Position numbers and translations under genes: made by a program
Assembly: GCF_036864975.1 (NCBI RefSeq)
Contig: NZ_CP104311.1
Coordinates: forward strand, 3,165,513 to 3,229,512
DNA: 64,000 nt
DNA from: Methylococcus capsulatus
Lineage (GTDB): Bacteria; Pseudomonadota; Gammaproteobacteria; Methylococcales; Methylococcaceae
Reading direction: 5' to 3'
Notes under the pieces: generated by a model
What the model was told of the DNA's origin: nothing
Seen by the model: only the letters and a program-made list of their open reading frames with translations
The model's database searches: none
Shown here: piece after piece, positions 1-8,934 of the stretch
Numbering within the stretch: the first letter of the stretch is position 1
Layout: every line of letters begins with the position of its first letter

Positions 1-939
1 GAATGGGGAATCGACCTGCCTGCGACCGACGAGACCCAGTACAAGGTCGGCTACGGCATCGACGTCGGTGTGAACGGCCGGCGAATTCGGGTGGGCAGCG
101 CCCGCTTCATGGAGATGGAGGGCATCGCGCTGACCCCGGAAATCCAAGAAGCGCTCGATGCCGCCCACCTCGAAGGCTATACCATGGTGATGGTCGCGAT
201 CGGCGACCGGATCGGTGGAGCACTGGAGCTCCAGGCGGCAGTCCGCCCCGAGGTGAAGGACATCGTCGCCGGCCTGCGGGCACGCGGCGTCAAACACCTG
301 GCCATCATTTCCGGCGACCACGAAGCGCCCACCCGCAAACTGGCCGAGGAACTCGGGATGGACCGCTATTTCGCCCAGGTCTTGCCGACGGACAAGGCCG
401 ATTACGTGGAAAAGCTGCAGCAGGAAGGCCGCACCGTCTGCTTCGTCGGCGACGGCATCAACGATTCCATCGCACTGAAAAAGGCCAACGTGTCAATCTC
501 GCTGCGGGGCGCCACCTCTATCGCGACGGATACCGCCCACATCGTGTTCCTCGAACAGGGCCTGGGCAAGCTCTGCGAATTGCGAGACATTTCCCGGGAA
601 CTGGAGCGCAATATCGCGCGCAGTTGGGCCATGATCATCGCCCCCAATGTCGCCTGCGTCCTCGGTGTGTTCACCCTGGGCTTCGGCGTGGCGGCCTCGG
701 TTTTCACCAACAATGTCGCTGCGCTCGCGGCGCTCGCCAATGGTCTGCTGCCGATGCGGAAGGTCGCCCTTTTGGAAGCCGAACGGCGCCACCAGCTCGA
801 ACTCGAGCTGAAGCGCGCGGGCTGTGCTAATGTAGAACGGACCGGAATCCATGAAGCCGGCGCCGCGGCGGAAGTTGTCGACACAGCGGCGGAAATCGAC
901 GAAGCCGACGATGACACGGGGAGCGCGCTGGCGGCCTAG
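1..939 (+). CDS. P-type (P1B-like) metal-transporting ATPase, C-terminal part, 5' end outside window
   Basis: The frame is open from base 1, so only the last 312 residues are visible. They hold the end of the P/N-domain and the C-terminal membrane region of a P-type ATPase. The hinge motif GDGINDS starts at visible residue 150. It is preceded by the SGDHE...A.ELGMD.YFA.VLP.DKA pattern typical of heavy-metal (P1B) pumps. Hydrophobic helices follow at about residues 208-255, then an acidic tail of about 60 residues rich in Ala, Asp and Glu with one Cys. The metal cannot be inferred because the transmembrane CPx-type motif lies upstream. The catalytic motifs that can be seen are intact, unlike those of the homologue at 1805. 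It is the first visible gene of a same-strand cluster running to about 5.5 kb. Confidence 0.9.
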   Translation, partial: EWGIDLPATDETQYKVGYGIDVGVNGRRIRVGSARFMEMEGIALTPEIQEALDAAHLEGYTMVMVAIGDRIGGALELQAAVRPEVKDIVAGLRARGVKHLAIISGDHEAPTRKLAEELGMDRYFAQVLPTDKADYVEKLQQEGRTVCFVGDGINDSIALKKANVSISLRGATSIATDTAHIVFLEQGLGKLCELRDISRELERNIARSWAMIIAPNVACVLGVFTLGFGVAASVFTNNVAALAALANGLLPMRKVALLEAERRHQLELELKRAGCANVERTGIHEAGAAAEVVDTAAEIDEADDDTGSALAA

Positions 940-998
940 AAACCTGGGCCCAACCGAATCGCCTATCTGCTTCGAAACAGCCCACGAGAGAATCGCCC

Positions 999-1520
999 AT
1001 GTCCGATCCAAACACACCTACATCCAGCGGCCGCAGAAGCAAACCAGTACACGCCGCAGCTCCGGAAGGCGCCGGCGGGCGGCCGGCTCCCAGATTTCGC
1101 ATATTCATCGTGGATACCGGCTGGTCCTCCCCAGCTGCCCAGGTGATCCGGGACAATTTCGAGATGATCCGCTCATTCCAGGATGGCGACCCGCTCTACG
1201 TACTTTCCCCGGAACAGTCCCGGGACATCGTCAAGCGGCATCCACAGTTCATCGGCAAGGACCCGGTGCTCATCGTCCGCGACATGCAGCGGTCCGGCCC
1301 GCGCGACGGCGGCGAATACCACGGATTCCATCTCAATCTGGGATTGATCCAGAAGCCCGTAAGGGCACTGCACGCTCTGCAGGAGTTCCTGCGCTTCTTG
1401 AGTCTGCACCACGACAGCCCCAATATCGAAAAGGACATCAAGGACAGACTGCACAAGGACGGGTTCATGGGCACGATCGAAGTGATCCGTGAGGGCGCCA
1501 AGGACGCCATGGGCGCCTGA
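999..1520 (+). CDS. Conserved hypothetical protein between two P-type ATPase genes
   Basis: 173 aa, soluble, with no signal peptide or membrane segment. The first 30 residues are low complexity (Ser, Gly, Pro, Arg). From about residue 32 there is a compact domain beginning FRIFIVDTGWSSPAAQVI, an alternation of hydrophobic strand and helix that resembles a small Rossmann- or thioredoxin-like fold, but I do not recognise the family. There is no Cys and no obvious metal ligand cluster apart from scattered His. It starts 59 bases after the ATPase fragment and is followed by the small membrane protein at 1576, so it is probably co-transcribed and may be a cytoplasmic accessory of the pump. The function is unknown. 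Confidence 0.7.
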   Translation: MSDPNTPTSSGRRSKPVHAAAPEGAGGRPAPRFRIFIVDTGWSSPAAQVIRDNFEMIRSFQDGDPLYVLSPEQSRDIVKRHPQFIGKDPVLIVRDMQRSGPRDGGEYHGFHLNLGLIQKPVRALHALQEFLRFLSLHHDSPNIEKDIKDRLHKDGFMGTIEVIREGAKDAMGA

Positions 1521-1575
1521 CGGGACCGCCCGATCGAGCCGCATTTTCACCCCACCAAGACCGGAGGAAAAACGC

Positions 1576-1767
1576 ATGGAACAGGTGACGAACGCACTGA
1601 CCACAGCCCTGGCGGCCATTTTTCTGTCGGCCATGATCATCGAAGTCCGGCGCCGCCAGAAGCATCTGCAGGAGCTCTACAACGTCCTTGACGAGCAAGA
1701 CAAGGCGATTGTCGCGGAACTCGACCGTATGGTCGAACTCGGCGAAATCGAACCCTACGCCTATTAG
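1576..1767 (+). CDS. Small single-span membrane protein of the P-type ATPase cluster
   Basis: 63 aa. This start is chosen because a strong Shine-Dalgarno (ggaggaaa, 1562-1569) lies just before ATG 1576. Residues 5-22 form one hydrophobic helix, followed by a basic stop (RRRQKH) and a charged amphipathic helix ending in an acidic tail with several Glu/Asp. The predicted topology is N-out or buried with a cytoplasmic tail. Small one-span partners of P-type ATPases are known elsewhere (for example mycobacterial PacL proteins beside Ctp pumps), but I see no sequence signature linking this one to them. Position between a live and a dead P-type ATPase is the only functional hint. Confidence 0.65.
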   Translation: MEQVTNALTTALAAIFLSAMIIEVRRRQKHLQELYNVLDEQDKAIVAELDRMVELGEIEPYAY

Positions 1768-1804
1768 CCGCCTCTCAAACCAACAATCCGACAACAACTG
1801 GTAG

Positions 1805-4165
1805 ATGGCCCATAGCATCACGTTCGGTTCCAACTGGCTGCGCATCGAGGCTACGGCGGTCTTCGGCCCCGGCCGGGCAACGATTGCCCGCCGTTTTGCC
1901 CGGCAAGTGCTGGCCCTCCCGGAAGTCGAGTCACTCGAGCTGGAACCCTCCCGGGGATATGCGCTCATCAGGCACCGCACCAGAAAAGGAAACGTCGATG
2001 CTTTCCGCCGGCGGCTGGCGGCCGCGGTGGGCGCCGATGACGAAGCACTGACAGAGCGGGATTTGCCGCAATGGCCGGCGGATTCCCCCGTGACGCTGCA
2101 TCGGCATGATGGCCTGATCTCACTGTTCCGGATCGGATCCGCCGACGTTGGTTGGCTGGAGTTACGCCATCCCCTCCTGAAGGGGGATGTTAGATGCCTC
2201 CGGAACATCGAAGCTGCGCTCGGCGCACTCGATGCCGTCCGGCACATCTCCGGCCACGCTGCTTCCGGCACAATCCGGATACGCTACGACTCTGATTCGC
2301 TGAAACCTTTGCCCCTCATACGCATCGCCGAAAGATTTCTGAGCACTGAAACGATGCTGCGTGTTCCCGAGCCCACAGCGGTGGATTTCCGGGTCGCCAA
2401 TGCCAGCGTCGGACTCGGCGCCGTGGGGGAACTGATGCTGCCGCTTGCGACACCGGTCGCGGCGGGTCTGCTGGTGGCGAACAATCTCAAGGTTTTGCAG
2501 GATGCCGGCAAGCAGCTTGGCCGCGGAAAACTGGGCGTGCCGGTGTTTCACACCGCCCTGCTCGCCTGCTCGATCGCCACGGGTCAGGTCCTCGCTTACG
2601 CCCTGACCGAATGGTCTTTGCGCTATTGGCAGCAGAACTGGCGGAAACAGCTGGTCCGGGAAACCCGGGCGCTCTTGGAAGACAGCCTGCCGATTCCGGC
2701 GCAGACCGTCCGGGTGGGTGCCGACGGCACCGAGTCACTGGTCGCCCCGACCGATTTGCATACCGGCGAACGGGTCAAAGTTCCAGCACCGCGGGTCATC
2801 CCGGTCGACGGCGTCGTCCTCGCCGGCCAGGCCTTGGTCCAGGAAACCAGCCTCCGCGGAAGCCAAGGCCCGGTGCGGAAAATTCCCGGTGATGAAGTAC
2901 TCGCGGGGTCCGTCGTAGTCAGTGGCTCGCTGGACATCGAAGTCGTCCGCATCGGAGCGGAAACCCGGGCTGCTAGTCTTAGCCGGTCGGTTCTCGACAC
3001 CGCCACACGGATGCCTTCCGACCAGGCCATGCGGCGCAAAGCCGAAGATCTGGCAGACCGCGCGGTGCTCCCTACCCTGGCCACCGCCGGCATGGGCTGG
3101 GCCGCGGGCGACCTGATCACGGCGGGCGCGATCCTGCACCAGGACTGGGTCAGTGGTCCCGGCATGGCTCTGCCGATGCAGGCGCTCCGGGACATGCGGC
3201 TGGCCTTGCACAGCGGCGCCCTGCTCAAATCGGCCTCGGCCCTCACCCGCCTGAAGGACAGCGACTTCCTGGTGATCGACGGCGATCTGCCCGGCCTCCT
3301 CGATCCGCAGCTCGAACTGGCCGAAGTGGCCAGCCAGGTGCCGGATACCGATGCGATTCTGCGATATGCCGCAGGCGCCGGACTGTTCCTCGGTGACGAA
3401 CGTGCCGAAGCGCTGGCCCGAAGCTGCGTCCAGCGCAGGCTGGTCGTCCGCAGGCCAGAGCTGCTGTCGCTGGAGGCCGACGCGGTCGAGGTGCGGAGCG
3501 GCCGCCATACCGTCAGTCTGACGGGAGCGCTCAGCCACTCCAAGGCGGTCACGGCGCCATTGCGGATGCGTATCGACGGCACCGACGTGGCCGAGCTGCG
3601 GTTCACTTACTCGCGCTTGCCGCGCGCGACTCAGACCCTCGCCCGTCTCCGCGCGCTCGGCATGCAGCAGATATTCGTCGTCTCCTCCCGGCCGGACGAT
3701 GAAGCCGCCGAACTCGCGCGGCGTCTGGGTGCCGATCTTTCCGGTGGAGGATTGAACCCGGAGCAAAAGATCCGCTTTCTCCAAGGGCTGAAAAAACGGG
3801 GTGTGCACGCCACCGTGGTCGGCGACTTCGGCAAGGAGCCAGCCACGGCGAGCGAGGCCTATGTCGCCATCGGCTTGGGAAGCCAGATCGCCGAGGGCGG
3901 CCCCTGCGACATCGCGATCCTGGGCGAATCGCTCGATCCCCTGGTGGCTCTGATGGAGCTGGCCCAAGGCCACGATGCCAACGTCGTTTCGGCCTGCCGC
4001 ATGGCGGCGATCCCCAATCTGCTGTGCATCGCCGGCGCTTTCGCTGGACTGCTTAACGGCATTACTTCCGGCATCATCGCCAACCTCGGTGTCATGAACG
4101 TCGACCGCCGTATGCGGGCAGACCTGCAGATGGCAAAGGTGTGCCGGGTTCCGGTTCTGCGCTGA
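1805..4165 (+). CDS. Catalytically dead P-type ATPase homologue (pseudo-pump)
   Basis: 786 aa, the normal length for a P1B ATPase and open throughout. Domain order: two degenerate ferredoxin-like (HMA-type) domains without CxxC (about 1-180), membrane segments around 205-270, an actuator-like domain (about 300-390), another membrane pair around 425-460, P/N-like domain (about 480-720) and final helices (about 725-765). Each diagnostic motif is changed: the TGES loop reads RGSQ (351-354), the CPC/SPC helix motif reads SGPG (450-453), DKTGT reads DGDLPG from D492, and GDGIND reads GDFGKEP (from G673). The phosphorylatable Asp position survives but its Lys-Thr-Gly context does not. ATP-driven transport is therefore unlikely. 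A structural or regulatory partner of the upstream ATPase is my inference. Confidence 0.8.
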   Translation: MAHSITFGSNWLRIEATAVFGPGRATIARRFARQVLALPEVESLELEPSRGYALIRHRTRKGNVDAFRRRLAAAVGADDEALTERDLPQWPADSPVTLHRHDGLISLFRIGSADVGWLELRHPLLKGDVRCLRNIEAALGALDAVRHISGHAASGTIRIRYDSDSLKPLPLIRIAERFLSTETMLRVPEPTAVDFRVANASVGLGAVGELMLPLATPVAAGLLVANNLKVLQDAGKQLGRGKLGVPVFHTALLACSIATGQVLAYALTEWSLRYWQQNWRKQLVRETRALLEDSLPIPAQTVRVGADGTESLVAPTDLHTGERVKVPAPRVIPVDGVVLAGQALVQETSLRGSQGPVRKIPGDEVLAGSVVVSGSLDIEVVRIGAETRAASLSRSVLDTATRMPSDQAMRRKAEDLADRAVLPTLATAGMGWAAGDLITAGAILHQDWVSGPGMALPMQALRDMRLALHSGALLKSASALTRLKDSDFLVIDGDLPGLLDPQLELAEVASQVPDTDAILRYAAGAGLFLGDERAEALARSCVQRRLVVRRPELLSLEADAVEVRSGRHTVSLTGALSHSKAVTAPLRMRIDGTDVAELRFTYSRLPRATQTLARLRALGMQQIFVVSSRPDDEAAELARRLGADLSGGGLNPEQKIRFLQGLKKRGVHATVVGDFGKEPATASEAYVAIGLGSQIAEGGPCDIAILGESLDPLVALMELAQGHDANVVSACRMAAIPNLLCIAGAFAGLLNGITSGIIANLGVMNVDRRMRADLQMAKVCRVPVLR

Positions 4166-4220
4166 ACAGCCCGGCGTTCGCCGGAGTCCGGAGCCTTCCC
4201 CGCCAGTCCTGCGGATACGC

Positions 4221-5009
4221 ATGAAACACCTCATTCCAGCCGTACCACCGAGCCGTTACGAAGCGGAACAGATCCGGGCCATCGCCGCATGGAAACGGCG
4301 CAAGCCTCATCTGGCGAGCCCGATCCTGAACCGCGCGCGGCGGCCACTGGTCCGCCTGAGCCGGAAGGTCTTACCCGTCCCCGCTTCGCGATTCGCACTC
4401 GATGCCCTCAACAAGATGGCCGAACAACTGGTACGGGACGATTGGATCCTGCGCCATAGCGGATGCCGCAACCTGGAGGAAATCGGCGCACAGTCGCTGG
4501 AATTCAGCGACCGCCTGGCCGACAAAGTCATCGAAGAAGGACTCAAACTCGCCACCGGCGTAGGTGCCATGACCGGCGCGGGCAGCATGGGTACCGTCCT
4601 GGTAGGCGTTCCGGCCCTGCTGGGTGTGGCTCTGCGCCTGATCCACCGCGTGTCTCAGGCTTACGGTTATTCCACGGAGCGCACGGGCGACCGCAGTCTC
4701 ATGCTGCACATCCTGGCGCTGGCCACCGCCGACACACCCGAGGAACGAGCACGCGCCTTGGATGATCATCATTGGCAGCTCGAACATCACCTCGTCGGCG
4801 ACGCCGTGAACGATGCGGCGCTGGCGGTGCTGCAACGGATCGTGCTCGGCCGGAACCTGGCATCATTCGTTCCCGGCCTGTCCGTCGCGCTCAATGCCTA
4901 TGCCAACCGGTCCTTCAGCCGGCGCGCCGGCCTCGCCGCCAAGCGCGTTTTCCAGGAACGTTGGCTGCTCGATCACGGCAGGATCGCAGACTGGCTAGCA
5001 CCTGCATGA
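4221..5009 (+). CDS. EcsC-family protein
   Basis: 262 aa. The central segment (about residues 95-150) is glycine- and alanine-rich with a long amphipathic/hydrophobic stretch (LATGVGAMTGAGSMGT onward) followed by a VPALLGVALRLIHRVSQ helix, the pattern of the EcsC family named after Bacillus subtilis EcsC. The biochemical role of that family is not established. No signal peptide. It begins 55 bases after the pseudo-ATPase and shares strand and orientation with the cluster. The start is weakly supported because no good ribosome site is visible. Confidence 0.7.
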   Translation: MKHLIPAVPPSRYEAEQIRAIAAWKRRKPHLASPILNRARRPLVRLSRKVLPVPASRFALDALNKMAEQLVRDDWILRHSGCRNLEEIGAQSLEFSDRLADKVIEEGLKLATGVGAMTGAGSMGTVLVGVPALLGVALRLIHRVSQAYGYSTERTGDRSLMLHILALATADTPEERARALDDHHWQLEHHLVGDAVNDAALAVLQRIVLGRNLASFVPGLSVALNAYANRSFSRRAGLAAKRVFQERWLLDHGRIADWLAPA

Positions 5010-5075
5010 ATCGCGGTTGAGCCGTGCCACCTTCCGCAGGTAGTATGAATAATTAAACTCCGAAACAGCACCAAC

Positions 5076-5489
5076 ATGACCGAAAGTCCTCATTCCAGGC
5101 GCAAACCTTCAAAGGGGCGTGACAAGCCTGCCGCCCCCCCAGCCGCGTCCGGGCATGGCGGACAGGAAGCGGACGAAGCTTCCCGGATAAAAAGCCTGGA
5201 GACACTTGACGCCCTGGCCATCGAACGGAAAACCGAACAGCGGATACGCCGCATGCCGCACGATGTCGCCTGGCTGCTGATCACCGCCGGTGTCGTCGGA
5301 CTGGTCACGCCCGGTGTGCTCGGCCTGCCTTTCCTGGCCATGGGGGGGCTGGTGTTATGGCCCGGCAGCAGCACGCGCCTGGAACGGTGGCTTAACGGGC
5401 AACCGCCGCGGCTGCTGAAAGGCAGCATGAAACAGATCGGCCGTTTTCTCGACGACCTGGAACGGCGCTATCCGCCGTCTGCCCGCTAA
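5076..5489 (+). CDS. PGPGW-type small membrane protein
   Basis: 137 aa. The N-terminal 45 residues are hydrophilic and basic. Residues about 65-105 carry two closely spaced hydrophobic segments with the turn motif VTPGVLGLPFLAMGGLVLWPG, which matches the 'putative transmembrane protein (PGPGW)' family. The tail is basic. The family has no known function. It is 66 bases after the EcsC-like gene and is probably the last member of the cluster. A short GC stem at 5500-5514 followed by a T-run at 5525-5530 may be a weak terminator. Confidence 0.65.
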   Translation: MTESPHSRRKPSKGRDKPAAPPAASGHGGQEADEASRIKSLETLDALAIERKTEQRIRRMPHDVAWLLITAGVVGLVTPGVLGLPFLAMGGLVLWPGSSTRLERWLNGQPPRLLKGSMKQIGRFLDDLERRYPPSAR

Positions 5490-5540
5490 TCGTCCCCGTC
5501 CCCGATTTCCGGGGTGCGAATTCCTTTTTTCAGTCGACCG

Positions 5541-6389
5541 ATGCTGAGCTACCGCCACGGCTTCCATGCCGGAAACTCCGCCGACGTCTTCAAGCATGCG
5601 GTGCTGACGCAGATCGTCCGCTCGCTGCTACGCAAGCCGGCCCCCTTCTTCTACCTCGACACCCATGCCGGCGCCGGCCGTTACGACCTGGAATCGGCCA
5701 TGGCGAAGCAGAACCGGGAACATCGGAGCGGAATCGAGCGCTTGTGGAAGCTGCCCTCGGTACCGCCCGAGCTGGAGGATTACCTCGCCGCGGTTAGGCT
5801 GCTCAATCCAGGCGGAAGATTACGGTTTTATCCGGGTTCGCCGCTCATCGTCCGGCATTTCCTGCGCAGCGGCGACCGGATGGCTCTGTGCGAGCTGCAT
5901 GGCACCGAAGTCCGATCGCTGCGCTCCAGCGTCGGTGGCGAACGGCGGATCACGGTCCACCCGATCGACGGCTACCAAGGTCTCAAAGCCTTCCTGCCGC
6001 CACCCGAGCGGCGCGGCCTCGTGCTCTGCGATCCGCCGTTTGAACTCCGCAACGAGCGCGAGCGGATGGCAGAAGCCGCGGCGGCCGCATGGAAACGCTG
6101 GCCCACCGGCATTTTCGCCTACTGGTATCCGATCCAGGATCGCCGCACCGCCGACTGGCTACGCCGGAAATTCCGCCAGACCGGCATCGACCGGTTGCTG
6201 GCGATGGAACTCTCGGTGCTGCCCGAAACCGCCGACAAGCGGATGAACGGCAGTGGCATGATCGTGGTCAACCCGCCTTGGCGCCTCGACGAACACATGA
6301 AGACCCTGCTGCCCTGGCTGCACGCAACCCTCGCCCCCGAAGGCGAAGGCGGCTGGCGTCTGGAGTGGGTGGCGGGCGAACCGGCCTGA
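5541..6389 (+). CDS. rlmJ: 23S rRNA (adenine2030-N6)-methyltransferase
   Basis: 282 aa from ATG 5541, giving the family's characteristic N terminus MLSYRHGFHAGNSADVFKH; an upstream in-frame ATG at 5514 would add nine non-conserved residues. RlmJ methylates A2030 of 23S rRNA using S-adenosylmethionine. Visible hallmarks are the Y-R-H-F-H-A-G-N start, the DTHAGAGRYDL SAM-binding segment near residue 47 and the catalytic DPPFE motif near residue 164. Length matches E. coli RlmJ (280 aa). It is convergent with ndh (18 bases between stops). Confidence 0.93.
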   Translation: MLSYRHGFHAGNSADVFKHAVLTQIVRSLLRKPAPFFYLDTHAGAGRYDLESAMAKQNREHRSGIERLWKLPSVPPELEDYLAAVRLLNPGGRLRFYPGSPLIVRHFLRSGDRMALCELHGTEVRSLRSSVGGERRITVHPIDGYQGLKAFLPPPERRGLVLCDPPFELRNERERMAEAAAAAWKRWPTGIFAYWYPIQDRRTADWLRRKFRQTGIDRLLAMELSVLPETADKRMNGSGMIVVNPPWRLDEHMKTLLPWLHATLAPEGEGGWRLEWVAGEPA

Positions 6390-6406
6390 CAGGGCACGCC
6401 ACCGGC

Positions 6407-7729
6407 TCAGTGCAGCTTGATCTTCGGCCGCAGCTTCTGGCTGAAGAAATGGGCGATCATGATCAGACCGACCCGGAACGGCCCGAACAGGGCATACTGG
6501 TGCATCTTGTAAAGGCTCAGATAGACCAGGCGCGCGATCACCCCTTCGATCATCACGCTACCTAGGAGATTTCCCATCAGATTGCCCACCGTGCTGTACT
6601 TGCCCAGGGAAACCAGAGAACCGTAGTCGCGATAGTGGTAATCGGCCAGCGCCTTGCCAGCCAGAAATCGCAGAATGTTTTTGTAAGCGGTGCTGGCCTG
6701 CTGGTGAGCCGCCTGCGCGCGCGGCGGCACCGTGGTGTTCTTTTCTGGCCAGGGACAGGCGCTGCAATCGCCGATGGCAAAGATGCGGTCATCCCGCGTC
6801 GTCTGCAACGTCTGGCGCACCACGATCTGATTGAGGCGGTTGGTTTCCAGATCGCTCTGCGCCAGGAAATCCGGCGCCTTCACTCCGGCGGCCCAGACCT
6901 TCAGCACGGCAGGGATGAATTTGCCGGTATGGGTCAGGACGCCATCCGGCCGTGCTTCCACCACCCGTTCGCCAAGGTGCAATTGGATATCGAGTGCCAG
7001 GAGCTGCTTGACCGTAGACTCCGACAGACGCGGCGGCAATTCGGGCAGCAGCCGGGGGGCGGCCTCGATCAGATGAATCTTGATGTCCGAGGGTGTGACG
7101 TTGTCGAGGCCGTAGGCTGCCAGCAGCCGGGTGGCCTGATGCAGTTGAGCCGAAAGTTCGATGCCGGTGGCACCGCCGCCGACGATCGCCACATCGAGCT
7201 GGCCGGGCTGCTTCGCCCCACCCATGGCATGGGCGCGCATATAAGCCTCCAGCAGGCGGCGGTGAAACTGCTGGGCCTCTTCCGGAGTGTCCAGAAAGAC
7301 ACAGTTCTGCGCCACGCCGGGAACACCGAAATCGTTGCACACACTGCCGACGGCGATGACCAGGATGTCATAGGGATAGGAACAGGCGGGAATCACCTCT
7401 TCACCCGCGGCATTGAGCAGCGGCGCAAGCTTCACCTGTCTGGCGGCGCGATCCAGACCGTTCATGCGTCCCAGAACGAAACGGAAATGGCTGGCGTTGG
7501 CCTGGGCCAGGTAATCCAGCTCGTCGTCGTTGACATCCATCGTGCCCGCCGCGACTTCATGCAGTAGAGGTTTCCAGATATGGGTGGGGTGGGCGTCGAT
7601 GAGGGTCACCTGCGCCTTGCCTTTCCTGCCGAGGGTCTTGCCCAGTTTGGTTGCCAGCTCCAGGCCGCCGGCGCCGCCACCGACGATCAGAATGCGTGGT
7701 ACCGGTTCCTTGCTCTGCTTTACTTGCAT
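6407..7729 (-). CDS. ndh: Type II NADH dehydrogenase (NADH:quinone oxidoreductase)
   Basis: 440 aa. A single-subunit peripheral membrane flavoprotein that oxidises NADH and reduces quinone without pumping protons. Two dinucleotide-binding motifs are visible: RILIVGGGAGGLELATKLG near the N terminus (FAD) and VAIVGGGATGIELSAQL near residue 175 (NADH). The FAIGDCSACPWP segment near residue 315 is the usual second FAD-contact motif. The C-terminal region is amphipathic and hydrophobic, fitting membrane attachment. A purine-rich ribosome site (ggaagggg) precedes ATG 7729. The CHAD gene follows downstream on the same strand (37 bases before its stop begins the next frame). Confidence 0.93.
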   Translation of the reverse strand: MQVKQSKEPVPRILIVGGGAGGLELATKLGKTLGRKGKAQVTLIDAHPTHIWKPLLHEVAAGTMDVNDDELDYLAQANASHFRFVLGRMNGLDRAARQVKLAPLLNAAGEEVIPACSYPYDILVIAVGSVCNDFGVPGVAQNCVFLDTPEEAQQFHRRLLEAYMRAHAMGGAKQPGQLDVAIVGGGATGIELSAQLHQATRLLAAYGLDNVTPSDIKIHLIEAAPRLLPELPPRLSESTVKQLLALDIQLHLGERVVEARPDGVLTHTGKFIPAVLKVWAAGVKAPDFLAQSDLETNRLNQIVVRQTLQTTRDDRIFAIGDCSACPWPEKNTTVPPRAQAAHQQASTAYKNILRFLAGKALADYHYRDYGSLVSLGKYSTVGNLMGNLLGSVMIEGVIARLVYLSLYKMHQYALFGPFRVGLIMIAHFFSQKLRPKIKLH

Positions 7730-7766
7730 GCATCCCCTTCCATTCTTAGGTTGAGTCCAAAAAAGT

Positions 7767-8756
7767 TTAACCCCCGCGCCGGCCGCTGTCTCCTTCGCCG
7801 TGCCCTAGCCCGAACAGCTTGCGATAGCGCCGGCGTGAGGGCTTCCCGGCCAACACCGCGAAACCTTCGCTGAACTGCCGGCGGCAGCGCGACTGGCGCC
7901 GCTCCAGATGGCCGATCAGCGCGCCGATCGCCAGCAGGGTTTCGAGCGGCTGGCCTTCCTGTCTCAGGATTTCAGCCCGATACAAAAGGCGATCGCGCTG
8001 GACGGCGGCGTCCTGGAATTCGCCGAGGACGCCCTGGAGCTTCTTCAAGGGCGCGATGAGGTCCCGGAGTTCGCCATCGCCCCGGAGCGAAGCCGAAAAC
8101 TCCAGCAAATAGCGAAGTTTCTTGCCCTGTTTGCGCAAAGCGTGAAAAGCTTCGGAAGGACTGTCCGGGCCGAGCGATGCGCCCTCCCGCAACATCCGCC
8201 GGTAGAGTTTCCAGATCCGCCGGCCGCTGAGCTCATCGGCGGCGGCCAGGGCATTAGGCGCCGACGGCCGCTTCGGCGCCGGCCGCTCGAGGAAGCGCTG
8301 CCAACTTTCGATCGTGCGCCGGTAATCCATACGCCGCAAACGATCCGCCAGAATCCGGTGGGCGGATGCCGCCTCCCGCTCGAGATACGACTGCAGCGGG
8401 GCCAAGGCCGGCCGCAACGACTCGGGCAGCACCGATTGGTAGAGCGGCAGATCGGCGAGCATGACGTGGCAGTCCCGCAGCGGCCCAGTCAATTCGCCCA
8501 GCCGTCCAAGCCGGTCGAGCCAGCGGCGGACCTCCCGTTCGGGAAATACGCCTTTCATCTGCCCCAGCACGGTCCGGCAGCGGCGCAAGGCTACCCGATA
8601 ATCATGCAAGGCCTCACTATCGCGGTTTTCCAGTATCCCGGATTCGCTGGACTGCATGCGCTCAAGGCACTCTGCCGCGAACCGCCGCACTGCGGCATCG
8701 GCCCGCCGAGCCGGCGCGATGCCGGCCGTCGCCGTTTTTCCCTCGATCTCCTGCAT
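7767..8756 (-). CDS. CHAD-domain protein
   Basis: 329 aa from ATG 8756, chosen because GAGGAG lies nine bases upstream; earlier in-frame ATGs (8780, 8843) lack a ribosome site. The protein is helical and rich in Arg and His with the CHAD pattern: HDYRVALRRCRTVLGQMKG near residue 50 and FHALRKQGKKLRYLLEFS in the second half. CHAD domains bind inorganic polyphosphate through conserved basic residues. No CYTH triphosphatase domain is fused. It is divergent from relA, so the 178 bases between them should hold both promoters, though I cannot name one. Confidence 0.88.
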   Translation of the reverse strand: MQEIEGKTATAGIAPARRADAAVRRFAAECLERMQSSESGILENRDSEALHDYRVALRRCRTVLGQMKGVFPEREVRRWLDRLGRLGELTGPLRDCHVMLADLPLYQSVLPESLRPALAPLQSYLEREAASAHRILADRLRRMDYRRTIESWQRFLERPAPKRPSAPNALAAADELSGRRIWKLYRRMLREGASLGPDSPSEAFHALRKQGKKLRYLLEFSASLRGDGELRDLIAPLKKLQGVLGEFQDAAVQRDRLLYRAEILRQEGQPLETLLAIGALIGHLERRQSRCRRQFSEGFAVLAGKPSRRRYRKLFGLGHGEGDSGRRGG

Positions 8757-8934
8757 CACGCCGCGCTCCTCGGGCAACATACGGTTTCGGCGCCGGCCCG
8801 CAGCGGAAAGCAGCAGTTCTGCTAAGATTGCGCGTGAGCCCACGCAGCCCGATTATGGAAGCGATCCCCCGCGCACGGCAACCGACCGCGCCTGTTCGCC
8901 CCCGCGATCTGGCATTTCCACCCCCCGAAACTGA

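Noticed and set aside
2735-4234. Long open frame antisense to the pseudo-ATPase
   Set aside because: High GC gives long antisense frames; the product has no domain, is Arg/Gly/Gln-rich, and the plus-strand gene is clearly real.
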